Below are positions 24,549 through 37,189 of a stretch of DNA of 64,000 nucleotides, piece by piece. The DNA is taken from contig RHPI01002402.1 of NCBI GenBank assembly GCA_009103225.1, forward strand, positions 1,042,366 to 1,106,365. Direction: 5' to 3'. The DNA is from Chlorokybus atmophyticus (Eukaryota > Streptophyta > Chlorokybophyceae > Chlorokybales > Chlorokybaceae). The notes beneath the pieces are model-generated. The model was not told the origin of the DNA. It searched no databases and saw nothing but the letters and a program-made list of their open reading frames with translations. Within the stretch, counting starts at the first letter, position 1; every line of letters starts with the position of its first letter. The position numbers were made by a program, and so were the translations under genes.

Positions 24549-26838
24549 CTAAGTGAAAGGCAGGAAGTTCACATGAAGAATAGTCCCGGCGATGATGAAA
24601 GTGAAGGCATACACGGCAATGGCTCGCTGTACAGGGAGCAACCACCTACTCCGTGTCTTGCAGAAGACTTGCTGCGCCAAAAACCAGTAGATGGGAGCAC
24701 AAGCTGACAAAAACCTCGTGGACACCTGCACCATGCAAACTGGCTTAACACACCAAACAATCTGCTTTGAATGCCCCTCAAACAGCACCAAACACAGTAC
24801 CTGAACATGAAGCACCGTTAGACAGACCGCCAGAAGGAAGGCAAGGTGATAAACTTGACACTGCACATCATCTGCGTAGTAGCCAGCAACAGCACTCCCA
24901 AGGGCCCTGCCAACGGCGTTGATTGCAGCCGTGTCTACATCCTTTCCGCGAGAGCCACCTGCAGACACACGAGGAAGTTGACTACTTTACAACACAAGAG
25001 CGTACAGGAATCAAACTTTATATATAATTGGCCTGGCACACAGGGCGCTATTGTCAACCCACCTCCTAGTGCATCGCCAGGAAGCTGCTTGTTTGACCAA
25101 AGGCCAAGCGAAGCTGCACGCAAGGGATCACGTCGCCAGTAACTAATGACTGCGGCTGCGGAAATTACAAGAATAGGAAGCGCCAGCACAAAGTTGGGAA
25201 CCTGCTTGACTTCATAGTAACGAAACAGGCCTACGTTCCTGCCAGCAATGCTGACTGTCACAAGTTGTGAATGACATGACAGATGGCCAAAATGCACAAA
25301 TAAGGCAGCACGTGCATTGCTTACCAGTACTCTTTCTGAACAAACCCATAAATGTATGGGAGTTTCTGCTGACACCAGGGCCGTTGCAAACCTTCTGAGC
25401 TGCAAAAGGCGCTTGACCCAAAGTATTGAAACAATATAACTGGTGCGGCTGTCAATGAACACAGCGCAAGCGTGTGCACGGCACCCCGCAATGCCTGTAC
25501 AACAAGTTCTGCTGTCACGTAGGTTGCATCCCAGCCGAGTTGCCTAACTGCAACTGCAGTGGCATGCAAATTTTGCACATTCAAGGCAGGGCAGCATGTA
25601 CCTGCGGAAGAGTAACGACCTGCAAGGCTTGCAAAAAGTCGAACAAAAAGTAACCGCAATGTAGAACACCATTTGAGCGTGTAGCTGATGTCAGTGCAAA
25701 GAACCCAGCTGCAGGCCAGCGCCTGCGCTTTGCAAGACACAGCAACCCCAGAAAAGCGCACGCTGCGTAGACACTCTCCGAGTACCTGCACATGCATACG
25801 TCGATCACACAGGGTACCTGGAGCAACTTAACACATTTTGCGCAACTTGCAGCGCAAGCATGCACTCACAGCTGTCTTGTACATAGCTGCAGCTGCTGAC
25901 GGCCACTCACTCACAGCGTGCTGTGAAAAACTGAGGCAGGGTTGAAACTGTACAAAACTGCAGCTTTCTGCGCCACTCTCACATCCTTCAACAGCTCAAC
26001 ACCGAGTCTGTCAAATGAACTTTGTTTTCGCTGAGCAAATCAGCAGACTGCAACGGCCTCGCATGCAACTTGCATCATGCACGCTGCATTGACGGCTGCT
26101 TCCATGTGTTCAAATAAGTGCTGGTTGTGACCACATGCAAGCAAGTGCGCACCTGAACAGGGACACTGCGGCCATAATAAATGCGCCATTGGATAAGAGG
26201 AGGCCAGCAATGACGATACGGTCATGTAAGGACAGAACTTGGCGGAAGGGCCACAGCACTGTACGCCACACATGCACACTCAGCAGCTAGTCTCACGGTA
26301 AACTGCGCAAACTGCTCCGCAGCATTACGCGCACTTGCATGCGACTACTTGATATAATTGACAGCAGCTTAAGATAATGACGCTGACGCAGCAAGACAGA
26401 CACATACTCCGCATCGTGGCAAACATCCTGTGTGGTGCTGAATTGCTTGCCTACTGAAGCAGTGAAACGCATGACCGCCGGCATGAGAGGAAAGAACGCG
26501 AACATCTGCTCATACTCGTAGCCACAACGCGCAATGCGGGCAAAGTGCACGCCGTCCCACTTGACAAGAGAGGGTAGCACGCCGCGTGCATGCCCAACGT
26601 CAAGCTCATGCCCATGGTCATACAAGCCCTCGGCCTTATCCCCCACAAGACAAGGCGGCACGACGGCAGCGGAGCTGTCGTAATCCTGCACCAGCCAGTC
26701 GCCGGCGAACACCAGGAGCAGCACGAGCAGCCTGGACAGCGTTGCTACGCGGACGACCTGCCACGTGGCTGCCCGAACAAGCCCCTTCTCCCGGGCGACA
26801 TCCTCCTCCACCGCCGCCACCTCCGCGGCCGCCGCCAT
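24549..26838 (-). CDS. PIGV: GPI mannosyltransferase 2 (PIG-V family)
   Basis: ER membrane enzyme adding the second mannose to the GPI-anchor precursor. Minus-strand exons: 26838-26455, 26382-26349, 26258-26153, 26007-25915, 25785-25620, 25494-25325, 25238-25063, 24958-24801, 24725-24549 (TAG), in frame for 487 residues. Diagnostic stretches: LVKWDGVHFARIARCGYEYE (the WD-x-x-HF lumenal catalytic motif), MFAFFPLMPAVMR, LYSFNPASVFHSTLYSESVY, FFALTSATRSNGVLHCGYFL, QRPWCQQKLPYIYGFVQKEYW, and NVGLFRYYEVKQVPNFVLA. Many hydrophobic helices run throughout. The start at 26838 (MAAAAEVAAVEED) is preferred; an in-frame ATG at 26928 would add 30 residues. The 34-base second exon was placed by frame and phase alone and is the weakest element. 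Confidence 0.92.
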
Positions 26839-27021
26839 GCTGGCAGCACGGCACAAGTTGCGTTGCTGCTGGTTATAGTCATCATTTGTTTGGTACAAGT
26901 GTACCAAGTACAGGCTCGCACGCTGCATATGCCGGGCGGTTCTCGCACCCGGGCATCCGATGCCTTTGCAACTTTTCGAAGTCAGCTGGTTACGAGCTGG
27001 ATGCTGAGCTAGCCGTGTCGC

Positions 27022-27062
27022 GTTGTACTTGCCGCCGCCGCCGCCGCCGCCGCTTGGTGCGG
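27022..27062. repeat. CCG trinucleotide microsatellite in the PIGV-CHY/RING divergent promoter region
   Basis: Uninterrupted run of about seven CCG units at 27031-27052. It lies between the divergent PIG-V start (26838) and CHY/RING start (27370), where both promoters must be. Confidence 0.7.
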
Positions 27063-27369
27063 CTACGTGCCAGCACCGACGTCGCTGCAGGAGAGGACAA
27101 CAAGGAGGACGGGATGCAGAAGGAGTAGCAAGGGCGGTGCTATCCTCAGAGGCGGTGAGCAGGGTTGGTTGGAAGGCGGCGGTGGGACAAGCAGCAGCAG
27201 CTTGCTGCTGGAGATTTTGTGTGTCAAGGGTGCTGGCGAAGGGTGTTGTTGGACTGCTGTAATAGTGGACACAGTACGCGAAACCCTGACTTCGTGTTGG
27301 GGCTGTTGCACTGACACGGACCCTCTGGTTGATTCACCGGGGCGGACGCCGCTGGCTGGCGGCTTGCAT

Positions 27370-29796
27370 ATGGAGGCAGGCCGTTCGGGGGCTTCTGCAG
27401 CGGACAATTCGGAAACGTCAGCTGCAGAGGCAGCAGCCTCCAGTCGTGAAGACCGCCTGTCCGCTGATTCTGTCAGCGGAGAGGCCGCTCAGGTGCGATG
27501 CTCCGCTATTTTGCGATTGCACTAGCTTGGGACGATCTCAGCCCCTTTTGCATGCACGTAGTTCTGCCGTAGCTGCAGGCTGTCAGAAGTTTCCTGTGAC
27601 AGGTCGCATGCGTTATACGTAGCAACACCCGCATGCAACAATATGTGCATGTCAGCACACCGGTTGTGCCTGCTGTGACACGCTACGCTTGCAGTGTGGG
27701 TGTTGCTTTGGAACACATCATATCGGGCTGCTTGCCGGTTGCTTTAGCACCAATACCGTGCATTGCATCCGTCAGTGCCAACCAAGGTGCCTCCGCATGC
27801 AATGCCAGAATACGCTGCAACCATGCAGAGACACTGAGAAAATGCACGCTGATGCGAAGCTTGCCAGTAGTACAACTGCAAGCTGCAACTTGTGTTTTCT
27901 GTTCAATGACTGATAGTCATTGAACCTCAGGCTTCGACTTCCTCCAGTGACCAGCAAGGTTCAGAGCAACCTGGCCCTGAAGATGACGGTGGCGCTGATG
28001 AGGATGAAGGATTTGAAGGATTAATACTGGAAGAGTTTGTCCATGGTGCGCAAGATGGGGACGAAGATGGCGATGATGACGAGTATGAAGATGCCGATGA
28101 AGACGCAGGTGATGAGGAAGATGAAGATGACTTTCACGATGCAGAACATCAGCCCCAGGAGCCCACGTCACCTGAAGAGATCGCGCTACAGCGGGGCAAA
28201 ATGCAGCACGGGTAAGTTGTGTTAAAAAAAGGCCACAGGTGGTGACGACAACATTGAACTTGTTGAATTGGGAGTGGCTAGTACAACTGTGACATCGCAT
28301 ACACCGCAGGTGCACACATTATCGCAGGAGATGCCGCATACGAGCGCCATGCTGTGATGAAGTATTCTCTTGCAGGCATTGCCACAATGAGTTGAAGGTA
28401 ACATCTGTGGGTTTCAGCGTTGCGACATGCAGTGCTGCTTTAAGCAGTTTTTGCACTTGGACAGACACTGGATCTGATTCCCAGTCTGCTTGATGACAGA
28501 ATGCAGGAGAGAAGGACCCAGCCATGCGGCACGAGATGGATCGAAAAGCTGTCACATTTGTTGTTTGCTGCTTGTGCGAGACAGAGCAGGAGGTCGCGCA
28601 AGTTTGCAGCAACTGCGGCGTTCGTATGGGTGAATACTTTTGCGCGGAGTGCAAATTCTATGATGATGAGGTACGACATGGTACGCTGTATCTCAGCTGA
28701 AGTAGTGCAGCTTGCAAGTCTTGTGTCGTGTTACCAGCAATGTTTATCGGTCTGTGTAGTCTTCAACAGTTGTTTGCCAGCAAGTGTTGGTGCGAGCATG
28801 GAGCACGCGTGGAGACTGTGTGATGTAATTGTAGTACTAGCAGCTCATTGTTTCTCCTTGTCCTTGACCAGGTGCGCAAAAAGCAGTTCCACTGCAACAA
28901 GTGTGGGATTTGCAGAGTCGGTGGCCAAGCCAATTTTTTCCACTGTGACACCTGTGGTGGGTTATAGTTATTTATGGTCTTCATGTCGTTTGTGGTGTTG
29001 TCTGCTCACCTTCTGCCTCGCAGGCTGTTGCTACACCATGCAATTACAAGCCCGGCATGTCTGCGTAGAAAAATCAATGCACCACAACTGTCCGGTCTGC
29101 TTTGAGGTGGGTTTGTGCTCAAAAGAGTGGAATGTCATTGCGCCGAATTCTTCAGTGCTTGGTTCTGAACGTGACAACGGTGTACTTGCAGTACCTTTTT
29201 GATTCAATTCGACCTACCGCAGTTCTGCCCTGCGGTCACACAATCCATCAAGAGTGCCAAGTCCAGTTGCAACAGCACCATCAGTACGTGCCAGCCATAC
29301 TACGTGTGGCTCTGCGCAAGTTGTGTCAGCACAAGTGTGCGTTGCATGTGGCAAGCAGTTGCTTATAGCAGTGTCTATATGCAGGTATACTTGCCCAATC
29401 TGCTCCAAGTCCACACAAGATATGTCAGCCACATGGCGGCACATGGACCTGCAGGTACCAATAATGGGCATTGAGCAAGCTTGTTGATGCATGCATATGT
29501 CATTATCCTGTGCACCACTGACTTTTTGTGCTGTGGTGCTGCTTAACAGGTTGCAGCAGTTCAGATGCCTGAAGAGTATCGCGACAAAAAGGTATGTTGT
29601 GTGCAACTTCTGGCATGCTGCTGTTTCCACAGAGTGAGCAAGTAGTAGAGTGAGCAAGTAGATGTAACCTACTGTGACATCTGTGCAGGTCAGTGTGCTA
29701 TGCAACGATTGTGGCAAGATCGGGGAAACAAATTTTCACGTCATGGGCTTGAAGTGCCATGGCTGCAACTCGTACAACACACGGCAGATTAAATAA
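27370..29796 (+). CDS. CHY-zinc-finger and RING-finger protein (RCHY1/PIRH2-type E3 ubiquitin ligase)
   Basis: Ten plus-strand exons: 27370-27492, 27931-28211, 28310-28397, 28512-28670, 28872-28956, 29024-29106, 29192-29283, 29385-29454, 29550-29591, 29689-29796; 376 residues in frame. An acidic N-terminal region (long Asp/Glu runs in exon 2) precedes the CHY zinc finger: [58 protein letters not shown]. The CTCHY-type part follows ([20 protein letters not shown]), then a RING-H2 finger ([29 protein letters not shown]) and a C-terminal zinc ribbon ([32 protein letters not shown]). This exact domain order defines the PIRH2/MIEL1-like ligases, which ubiquitinate regulators such as transcription factors. 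All zinc ligands appear present. The acceptor of exon 4 was chosen to keep frame. Confidence 0.95.
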
Positions 29797-31500
29797 GTGG
29801 AAACTAGGAGGTGCATGTGTGATAGACGTAGCACATTTTGGATTGCTTAGCTGGTCTTGTTTGGCATGCTCTGCCACTGGTTGTGCCAACACCCCGCAAC
29901 CATCTCAACGCCGTCTTGCTGGATAGTGTAGTGAGGGATGTGTGCGCCAAGCTGCCCTGGTCAAACGATTGAGAGCTGCTACACAACCTCCTGGTGCACA
30001 TAGCAGACATTGGAGCAGCGCGAGGCACACTCTTGAAAAACTTGTGCTCGCGTGCAAGGCAAACAATAGTGCACATAATAAGGCAAGTAAATAATGATGG
30101 TGGGGGCTCAAGCAGAGTTCACAACGCAGACTCGCATACATCAAGACTCATACTACCCACCTAGCACTGAGACCGGCAAGTAGCATGCATGGTGGAGGCA
30201 AGTAGGGGAGGCAGCAATTGGGAACAAGCACCACCTGCAGTGCAACGGCCACAAGAAAGAGGTAAGTGACAGGTAAGTGAGTGCGGAGAGCAGTGCTAGT
30301 AGTGCCTGCATGTACATACAGTGTGACATATGTCAGGGGCTGATTTGAATGTAATGAACTGCTTGCCAACATGTTACATTATGCTGGCGTTACAATTGCC
30401 CATTCGCTACGGACACTTGACCTATTAACCTATCGGGTCTTCAGCTGCTAGCATGCTGAGTGGACTACGGACAAGTCAGACTGCTGGTAGGACCGTGCAA
30501 CATATTAAAGACGTAACGGCAGCGAGGAGACAGCGGCGGGGGCCAAGCAGTTGTTGCGCGTTGTCGTCATCGTCATGCTTGCTGATGTGCTTGAAGACCT
30601 CCCGGGCTGACCTCTACCTCTCTTGCTTGCTGCTTCCCATGTCATATCTTGCTGCTTCCCATATCAGTCACAAAGTGCAAACGGTAAGTACTCTAGCGAA
30701 TGAAACAAATGCACTGTGATACCAATACACCCAGCTTAGCCTGTTTTGCAACATCTGCATGTGGGTGAGGTGCTTGTCATCGTGGGATGGCAGCGAAGTG
30801 CTGCTCATCCAGCTTGCAGTACACGCAAGAGCATATACCTATATCCTGGGTCTGGAACAAGGTCATATCCAAGAAGTGCACGCCAGAACCAATTGCAGAC
30901 TGTGTTAGTCAGAGTGTCATGCGGTAAATACCTCCACCCACAACATCAGCAGTAGAGTACATGACTGATGCAAAATCTGGCACACCCAGCATCAAAAGAT
31001 CATGTGATGCCGGCCCAAGCTAGATATGCTTATATACCACACTTGTGACGACAATGTAACTTGCAATGCAATTGTGTATAACACTCTTGCTATGACACAA
31101 CACTCGCACATCACCTTACACACAAATCACTCTCAACTTGTGCAATGCTTATGTCTTTACACTTGTGTGTTGCACTCTTGGCACATCACAAGACTAAAGA
31201 CTCACACTAGCTTACAACAAGTCACTCTCAACTTGTGCAAGACTACTGGTGTGTTACAACAATAATAGCAATTCACAACAAGTAGCCTCCTTAGTCTGGC
31301 ACCCCCTTCAATGATCTTCCCAAACAGCCCACTTGTAGAGCCTTCCCTAGGATGCACACGCACCTGCACAAGCGCTTAAATGCCTCAAGCTTGCATCTTT
31401 GACTAGTGAACGCTTGCTCACTGATATACAAGCCTTGGTCAGATTTGATTTTGACTTGTAACCATTGTTGACTCACTCTTTGACTCTGGCAAGGGAGTTA
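29797..31500. other. Gene-poor stretch at the border of gene and transposon territory
   Basis: An ATG-started frame at 30453-30719 is followed by plausible splice signals but has no recognisable product. Two copies of a CACTCTCAACTTGTGCAA-like sequence (about 31129-31146 and 31222-31239) hint at element DNA. Nothing else supportable. Confidence 0.4.
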
Positions 31501-32139
31501 TAACTCTATGGTGCCACGTTTGGACCACACACGCAATGGCGTGTGGCGATCAACCTACCTCTCATGCCCTCACATGGGCATTGTAACGAAACCACCCACT
31601 TACTTGCTGGGCGGCTTGGCAAACTTATGCACAAGCACAAGGACTTACTACTGGAAGCCCTACCAGCGTCACTGGTGCAGTACCTTGCAAAGGAAGTCAC
31701 AGCACTGCACCAAGGAAGGAGAGGATGACACCAACCTCTCTACTCAGCTCCCACACACTCACACACTCAAGCACACCTCACACACATGTGCAAAGCTGCC
31801 ACGGACATCACACCCCACATGGGATGAGAGGGAGAGCCCCTTGAACAACTAAACTAGGCACCCCACACACAAGAGTCGAGTATGCACATGCTGAGCTGCC
31901 TCAACACATGTTGAGGCCGTTCATATACCCTCTCTTTGCTGCTCTCCAACCCCGAACATCCAAGTCCAAGGCTACATGCCTTGTCATGGCTGCGTTGACC
32001 AGAAGTCATGTCTAGGGCTGCCACATCAGCCCTTGGACCTCTTTCAATGCCCAAGACTGATCACACATCAGCCTCGGACATCACACACATCATCCTTAGA
32101 CGTTGTGAACGTCCTTGGCTGGTCACATCAGCCTAAGAC

Positions 32140-32335
32140 ATCATACTCATGCATACATATGCATCCTTATGCATACATATGCGCGCATATGCACACATAT
32201 GCGCATGCATGCATATACATGCATACATCTAGTACATACCTCTCATGCACGCATATGCACTCATATGCGTACATGTGCACACATATGCAAACACATGCAT
32301 ACACATGCGGACATATGCACACATATGTCTTTGTA
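32140..32335. repeat. Degenerate CATATGCATA-type simple repeat
   Basis: Alternating CATATGCA / CATACATATGCA units repeat for nearly 200 bases with point changes. Low-complexity; no function suggested. Confidence 0.75.
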
Positions 32336-32888
32336 CATCGCATGATGTCTCATCGTCTATGATCAGCCCTGTGCTTGCCATCATGCCTTGTGTAGTTCAT
32401 CATGCTCAAGGCTGCACAGGCTCTAGAGCAGACCTACATGAGAGCACACCCACAAGCACTACACACGCTTGCGTAGTGTGGGTCCCCACTTGGTCTCATC
32501 TTACTTACCACATAAGTAAGGGACAGAGAATGACTTTTGCCTGCCCTGTGGGCGTGACAGGCATGTGCTTGGCTGAGAATGCCTCGTCATTGGCTTACCT
32601 CCATTGCACATAGCTTATGCGAGTTGCAACTCCCAACCCATGTGCCCATACTTGATGTGCTCAGCCTACACACACACACCAAGCTGTACCTCAAGCTTCC
32701 CGCTTGAGACAGCTAAGCTCAAGCCCACAATATGTGCAACATTGCACACGTCTGATTTGGGGCCTTTCTGACCGTCAGATCTTACGCCCTATCTATCGGG
32801 CCTGTTCAAACCGTTGGATCTGTTGGCAGTCTCGTGTGACTGTCGTATGACGCGTGACTGCCGTCTGGCGGATAGCTATAACCCTAAC

Positions 32889-32893
32889 TGTTG

Positions 32894-32927
<34 letters not shown>

Positions 32928-32962
32928 AGCGGTCGCTGTCGCTATCGCTGTCGCTATAGCTA
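32889..32962. repeat. GCTGTC hexanucleotide microsatellite
   Basis: About ten copies of GCTGTC (with GCTATC variants), unit length 6, inside the presumed LTR region. Confidence 0.85.
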
Positions 32963-33267
32963 TCACTGCAGCTGGCGACTTCGACGTTATCACTATTGTA
33001 AGGAATAGCAAGCTGTTATGCTTATAAAGTAATATACCAACGATAAATTGGCAACCTCATGCGCTTGCTAAAGGCACAATTACTAGCCTTGATACTATAA
33101 CATGCGCATGCACGCTCTTGCAACCATTGTTGCTCATTTGCATAAACATCCCAAGTAATTTTAACTTTATAACAAGTACTGATTAAAGACACTCGTTACA
33201 TTCCTCCCCACCTACTCTTTGACATCCTCGTCAACTAATTGAACTGCTACGGGACATAGGGTTGATC

Positions 33268-33960
33268 ATGCCTTATAATAGCAACTTCATGGGTCCGAAG
33301 AGAGGTTGGCTTGGGGGTTGCATCATAGTACCCGATGTCATCCGGAACGCACACTCACCGGTGGAAGTGCGAAGTGTATAGCACTGCATACTGTGCGAAG
33401 TATGCGTGTATGCGTATGTCGTCATGGAAGTCCACCATGCGAGATATTGCGTTGCGCAACACTCGCAGGTCGCATAGACGCTTGGCGGATGTACCCGCCA
33501 TGGTCTTGGCGACAGCGTACACATCTTCCCAAAGCAGCATGCAGTCCTTGTACTCCACAGGACCTAATTTCTAGAGTAGTCCGTCAAACTGCTGCAACCC
33601 GCGCATCACTGAAGGAAATGTTAAAGCACGAATTTGGTGCAGGGAGTGTATCTCATCAATCCACTAGCTCCATGTCGTGTCTGCCCGTCCCGTTATGTCC
33701 TCCAACTCCGGCACGTCCGTAATGTCAAGGAGCGAGTCCTCTTCCCATATCGGTTCCGAACTTAGAAACTCACGAAGTTGCAGCCCCCCAAGTTCGCACA
33801 TTATCATCTGCACAGCGGCCATCAAGGTGCGAGATGGTGCACTGCCAGCATTACGAGAGACACACAAGACGCACACACACGCACACACACGCACACACGC
33901 GCACACACACACACTACAATCACGAGTCAGAGCATGCACAGAACTAAGCAGACTCACGCA
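33268..33960 (-). pseudogene. Broken minus-strand ORF of unknown family, probably element-derived
   Basis: Two minus-strand pieces read as protein: 33860-33664 (MAAVQMIMCELGGLQLREFL, then WEEDSLLDITDVPELEDITG, TGG AGC TAG stop) and 33558-33355 (MLLWEDVYAVAKTMAGTSAK then RNAISRMVDFHDDIRIHAYF). An in-frame stop lies just upstream of the second piece. They may be exons of one gene or remnants. No family recognised. A CA/CG dinucleotide repeat at 33870-33914 immediately precedes the first piece. Confidence 0.35.
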
Positions 33961-34462
33961 TGCAGATGAGCATACACACGCACAGATGATTGCCTAACAG
34001 ATGCCAGAGCACAGCACAGCAGCACACACATGCAGCCCCGCCAACAGCATTCGCAGCCCACGCCACACAGCCTAACCAACGACTTCCAACAAGACAGCAC
34101 CAACATCGTCCATTCCACATGCGTGCATCGCCTAACAGACAACCACACAGATACGACACAGCATGCAACACCAGGTAGGCCTCGCAGTCACACAGTGTGC
34201 CTTCCCAGCAGCCACATGCACGCTACCTTCACAATTCAGCCACAGGAATGCACACAAGCAGCCAACATGACTCACCCGGCTCTCGCTTAGCACCGGCATA
34301 GCGTGCAGCGGCTGTTGTCCAGGTGGTCCAGGTGTGCGCCGCCCTTTTTGCCGCCCTGCTTGCTGTGAGTGCAAGGAGATTGTGCCTCATTCAAGCCGGC
34401 ATCTGCCAACCCTAGCAGCAAACCTTGACAACCTATCAAACCCGTCAAATCACAGGCTGCAG

Positions 34463-35847
34463 ACGGCAGCTATTGCGGGTGTTGGCGATCGGCACATAAC
34501 CATCCGCCGCCTCTTTGCGGAAGCAGCGATGGAAGGTGACATGGAGGTGAACCAGCAGGTAAGGCACAACACACACAGCCTCGGTGTTCTGCACGCAGGC
34601 TGTTAACAGAGTGCCAGCCCAGTTGGGACGTTGTTTGCTGTTTGCTTGTTGTTTTTTGTTCGTGGCACACAATCGGGCGGTGTATCTTGTTCTAACACAG
34701 GGTGCGGTCTTGGTGGGCCAGGTAGCTGACTCACAATCGATGAACCACGCGGTGAGTTGAGGCGCATGTGCATGCCTTCTGTCTCTATCGAAAGGTGGCA
34801 CAGTGTTTGCGTTAACATCCTAGTTTTTTTAGGCAATCACCACAGTTGCTATGGGCAGTTTTGTCACGATGTTGCATCACTCTCTTGCATGATAACAGGT
34901 GGACGCAGATGTGGTCCAGCCACCTGCCCCACCCAACTTGACTAACAACATTTGTTCGGACTCTCATGCATGCTGCTGCTGTCCTCCACATTGATTGAAA
35001 TTGCCATGGTGCACTTGCAATGCATGTGCCATGTCCAAATCCGCTGTAAGTCACAAGTAGTTGCCATGCAGGCGTTGCCTCTCCAAGCCACCACCAACGT
35101 CAATGCGGGTCTTCCAGAGGACGGTGCATGAAGGGTCCTAGACGACACTACACGCATGAACAGTCACAATACCTCCGACATGGTATGCACAACTCTTGTC
35201 AATTGCATATGTGTGGATCCCTGTTGATGCATATACAACAGCAGTGGCGCATATGCACCACTGCTTATGCACGGAGGCATACGCGCACGCAGTGGTGGTT
35301 GCACAGGCAGTACAGATAACACCCTACCCCAGGAGCTCCAAGTCAAGAGAGTGCGCCTGGGGAGACCAGTCCGCATTACTGGCAGACCTTCCTTGAACAA
35401 CCGGCCGAGGGGAAGACACTGAAGGAAGCGGCGGATGCAGCCGCGCTCGATGCTGACACCATACTCCAAGGCCACACTGTTGCACAACAATCCTTTGGCA
35501 TCAACGACACGCCGCCTGCGAACATTGGCGAGGGAGGGGTTGTGGAGCCGCCTCACCCAGCTGCCGATGTAGCGACGCAGCCGGATGCGGACACAACACT
35601 CGCCACACATCTGCAGCAAGCACAAGAAAAGCAGCACCGTCTACAACGCAAAGAGGACAGGTGCATTGATGACGTCAACAACCTGAAAAAGATGCTCAAG
35701 AAGGCACAGGCAGACCTGAAGACTGTCGGGCCGTCAAAAAAAGGAGAGGCTCAACACAAAAAAGACCCAATCAAGCCCAAAATCAAGGGAGTCCACGAGT
35801 CCCTAATGGCTGCCAGAAAAGCCCAACGCCAGGTGCAAATACCATGA
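34463..35847 (+). CDS. Plus-strand multi-exon gene of unknown family with C-terminal coiled coil
   Basis: Candidate exons with good splice sites: 34463-34558 (AAIAGVGDRHITIRRLFAEA...), 34701-34751 (GAVLVGQVADSQSMNHA), about 34899-34950 (VDADVVQPPAPPNLTNN), about 35072-35126 (ALPLQATTNVNAGLPEDG), and a long last exon from about 35336 to the TGA at 35845-35847. The last exon codes a hydrophilic protein with a predicted coiled coil (LQQAQEKQHRLQRKEDRCID, then NLKKMLKKAQADLK) and a Lys-rich tail. Similar short coiled-coil genes recur in the island (35.9-36.9 kb on the other strand, 59.6-59.9 kb), so this is probably transposon-borne. Start not determined. Confidence 0.4.
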
Positions 35848-35877
35848 TGCACTTTACTTGAGACAGGATGTGCCAAT

Positions 35878-36882
35878 CTAATCTTCGGCTTCAGAGCTGT
35901 CCGAGCTGTCAGAGACTGCCATGCTGCAGTCCGCATCATCAAAAGTGGCGCTGTCGATCTCCGCCTGCTTGTCCCACGCTTTGTTGAACTTGGCCTAGAG
36001 CTTTTTCAAGTAGAGGCGCATGCGCTTCATGTTGTTTTGGTATCTGGACTTGCGGATACTGAGTTCCACTTTTTGTGCAAGCAATGCTACCAGACTTGTG
36101 CATAGATTGCCTACATTGCAGAGCTCTAATGCATTGACCTCATTGATGGCCATCTTGTAGCTGCCTCCCTCTTCGTCGCACTCCTTCAGCTGCTCTTTGT
36201 TTTGATCCTTCAGCGCTCTCACCTGTTCATACAAGCGGTAACCAAGCAATGTTGTCGGCACATTTAAGAGTCAATGCCTGATGATGCTTACCTCCCTGGC
36301 CAGCTTGGCAATTTTCTTGTTCTGGGCTGTCACCTACTGAGTTAGGCGATAACCTGCAACCTGCAAAGCCAAGCACGGAGTTGGTGCATATATTGACGCA
36401 CAAATTCACGCAATACTTGTCCCTGTGTTGTACATTGCATGTGTCGCTTGTTACAAGCAAAACCCGTGTGTGCTTGTACAAGTGCATGCACGCCAGCATG
36501 CAACAGACAGCAAGCACGATGCCTTAGATTAGATTGGCTTGAGGCAACATTGACACACAAATGCACGTAGCATTAGCGCACACACCCCGGATGTGGTGCG
36601 CATTACAAACTCACATTTCTTCTGCCACTTAATCAGCATCGCCTGTAAGTCAACATCACCAGGCCCTGCCGCCGCCGCCTTCGCCGCCGCTGACGTACTG
36701 CCTCCTTGCATAATAGCACCAGCGGCAAGTGCACCCCTACCCTTGCCCTCCACAACCAATAATACCTGGCCGCCCCTATGCCCCCGCCTAACAACAACCA
36801 CATTGCCGGTACACGCCACAACAACTACATTAGGGCCGCCCCTACGCCTCTGCCTAACAACAAACACCCTAAGCGGGACCAC
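35878..36882 (-). pseudogene. Element-like coiled-coil gene with acidic tail, interrupted by a stop
   Basis: Minus-strand pieces: 36882-36613 (Gly/Val-rich then GDVDLQAMLIKWQKKCE), about 36340-36290 (AQNKKIAKLARE), and 36230-35878. The last reads VRALKDQNKEQLKECDEEGG ... QNNMKRMRLYLKKL, hits an in-frame TAG (35997-35995), and continues in the same frame to an acidic end, SDSSDSSEAED and TAG at 35880-35878. Either the stop is a mutation or a small intron is hidden there. The coiled-coil plus acidic-tail layout is the same as in the short gene at 59.6-59.9 kb. Confidence 0.4.
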
Positions 36883-37189
36883 CTTTCAGCCGTCTGGCAT
36901 CGAACCTCTCACGCCTGAGCATGATGAGACGTAGACAACAAATGACACCTACCACAGCTGTTCACAACCTATACATGACGACAGGCTTGACACCTTTCAC
37001 CTTCAACATGTCACCCTAACTACGCCGAGTGAGCCGCCACTCAATCAAACCGACATGAGCACAATTATATGTCGTTGATATTACGTTATGAGAAAAAGGT
37101 ATGTTAGGCCTTGGTAGTGTACTCAGAAGTCTGACTAACATGATCAGATCTCATGATCAACTCTCGGCGTTCATGACGATGTCTGTGAT

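Larger units (their letters stand above)
31501..33235 (-). mobile_element. Probable Ty3/gypsy 3' terminus: polypurine tract and start of an LTR
   Basis: Read on the minus strand, 33235-33201 gives a purine-rich tract ending GTGGGGAGGAA, followed at 33200 by TGTAACGAGTG. The chromodomain gypsy element at 44 kb has the same layout: GTGGGGGGGAA then TGTAACGGTG at 44140. The shared tract and LTR start suggest an LTR running down from 33200. Its other end was not found, so the left limit given here is a guess. A pol sequence belonging to it was not recognised upstream. Confidence 0.4.

Noticed and set aside
30453-30719. ATG-started plus-strand frame after the CHY/RING gene
   Set aside because: No recognisable protein, no convincing partner exon; recorded only in the interval note.
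32140-32335. Regularly spaced CATATGC units considered as a CRISPR-like array
   Set aside because: Units are overlapping low-complexity sequence without distinct repeats and spacers, in a eukaryotic genome.
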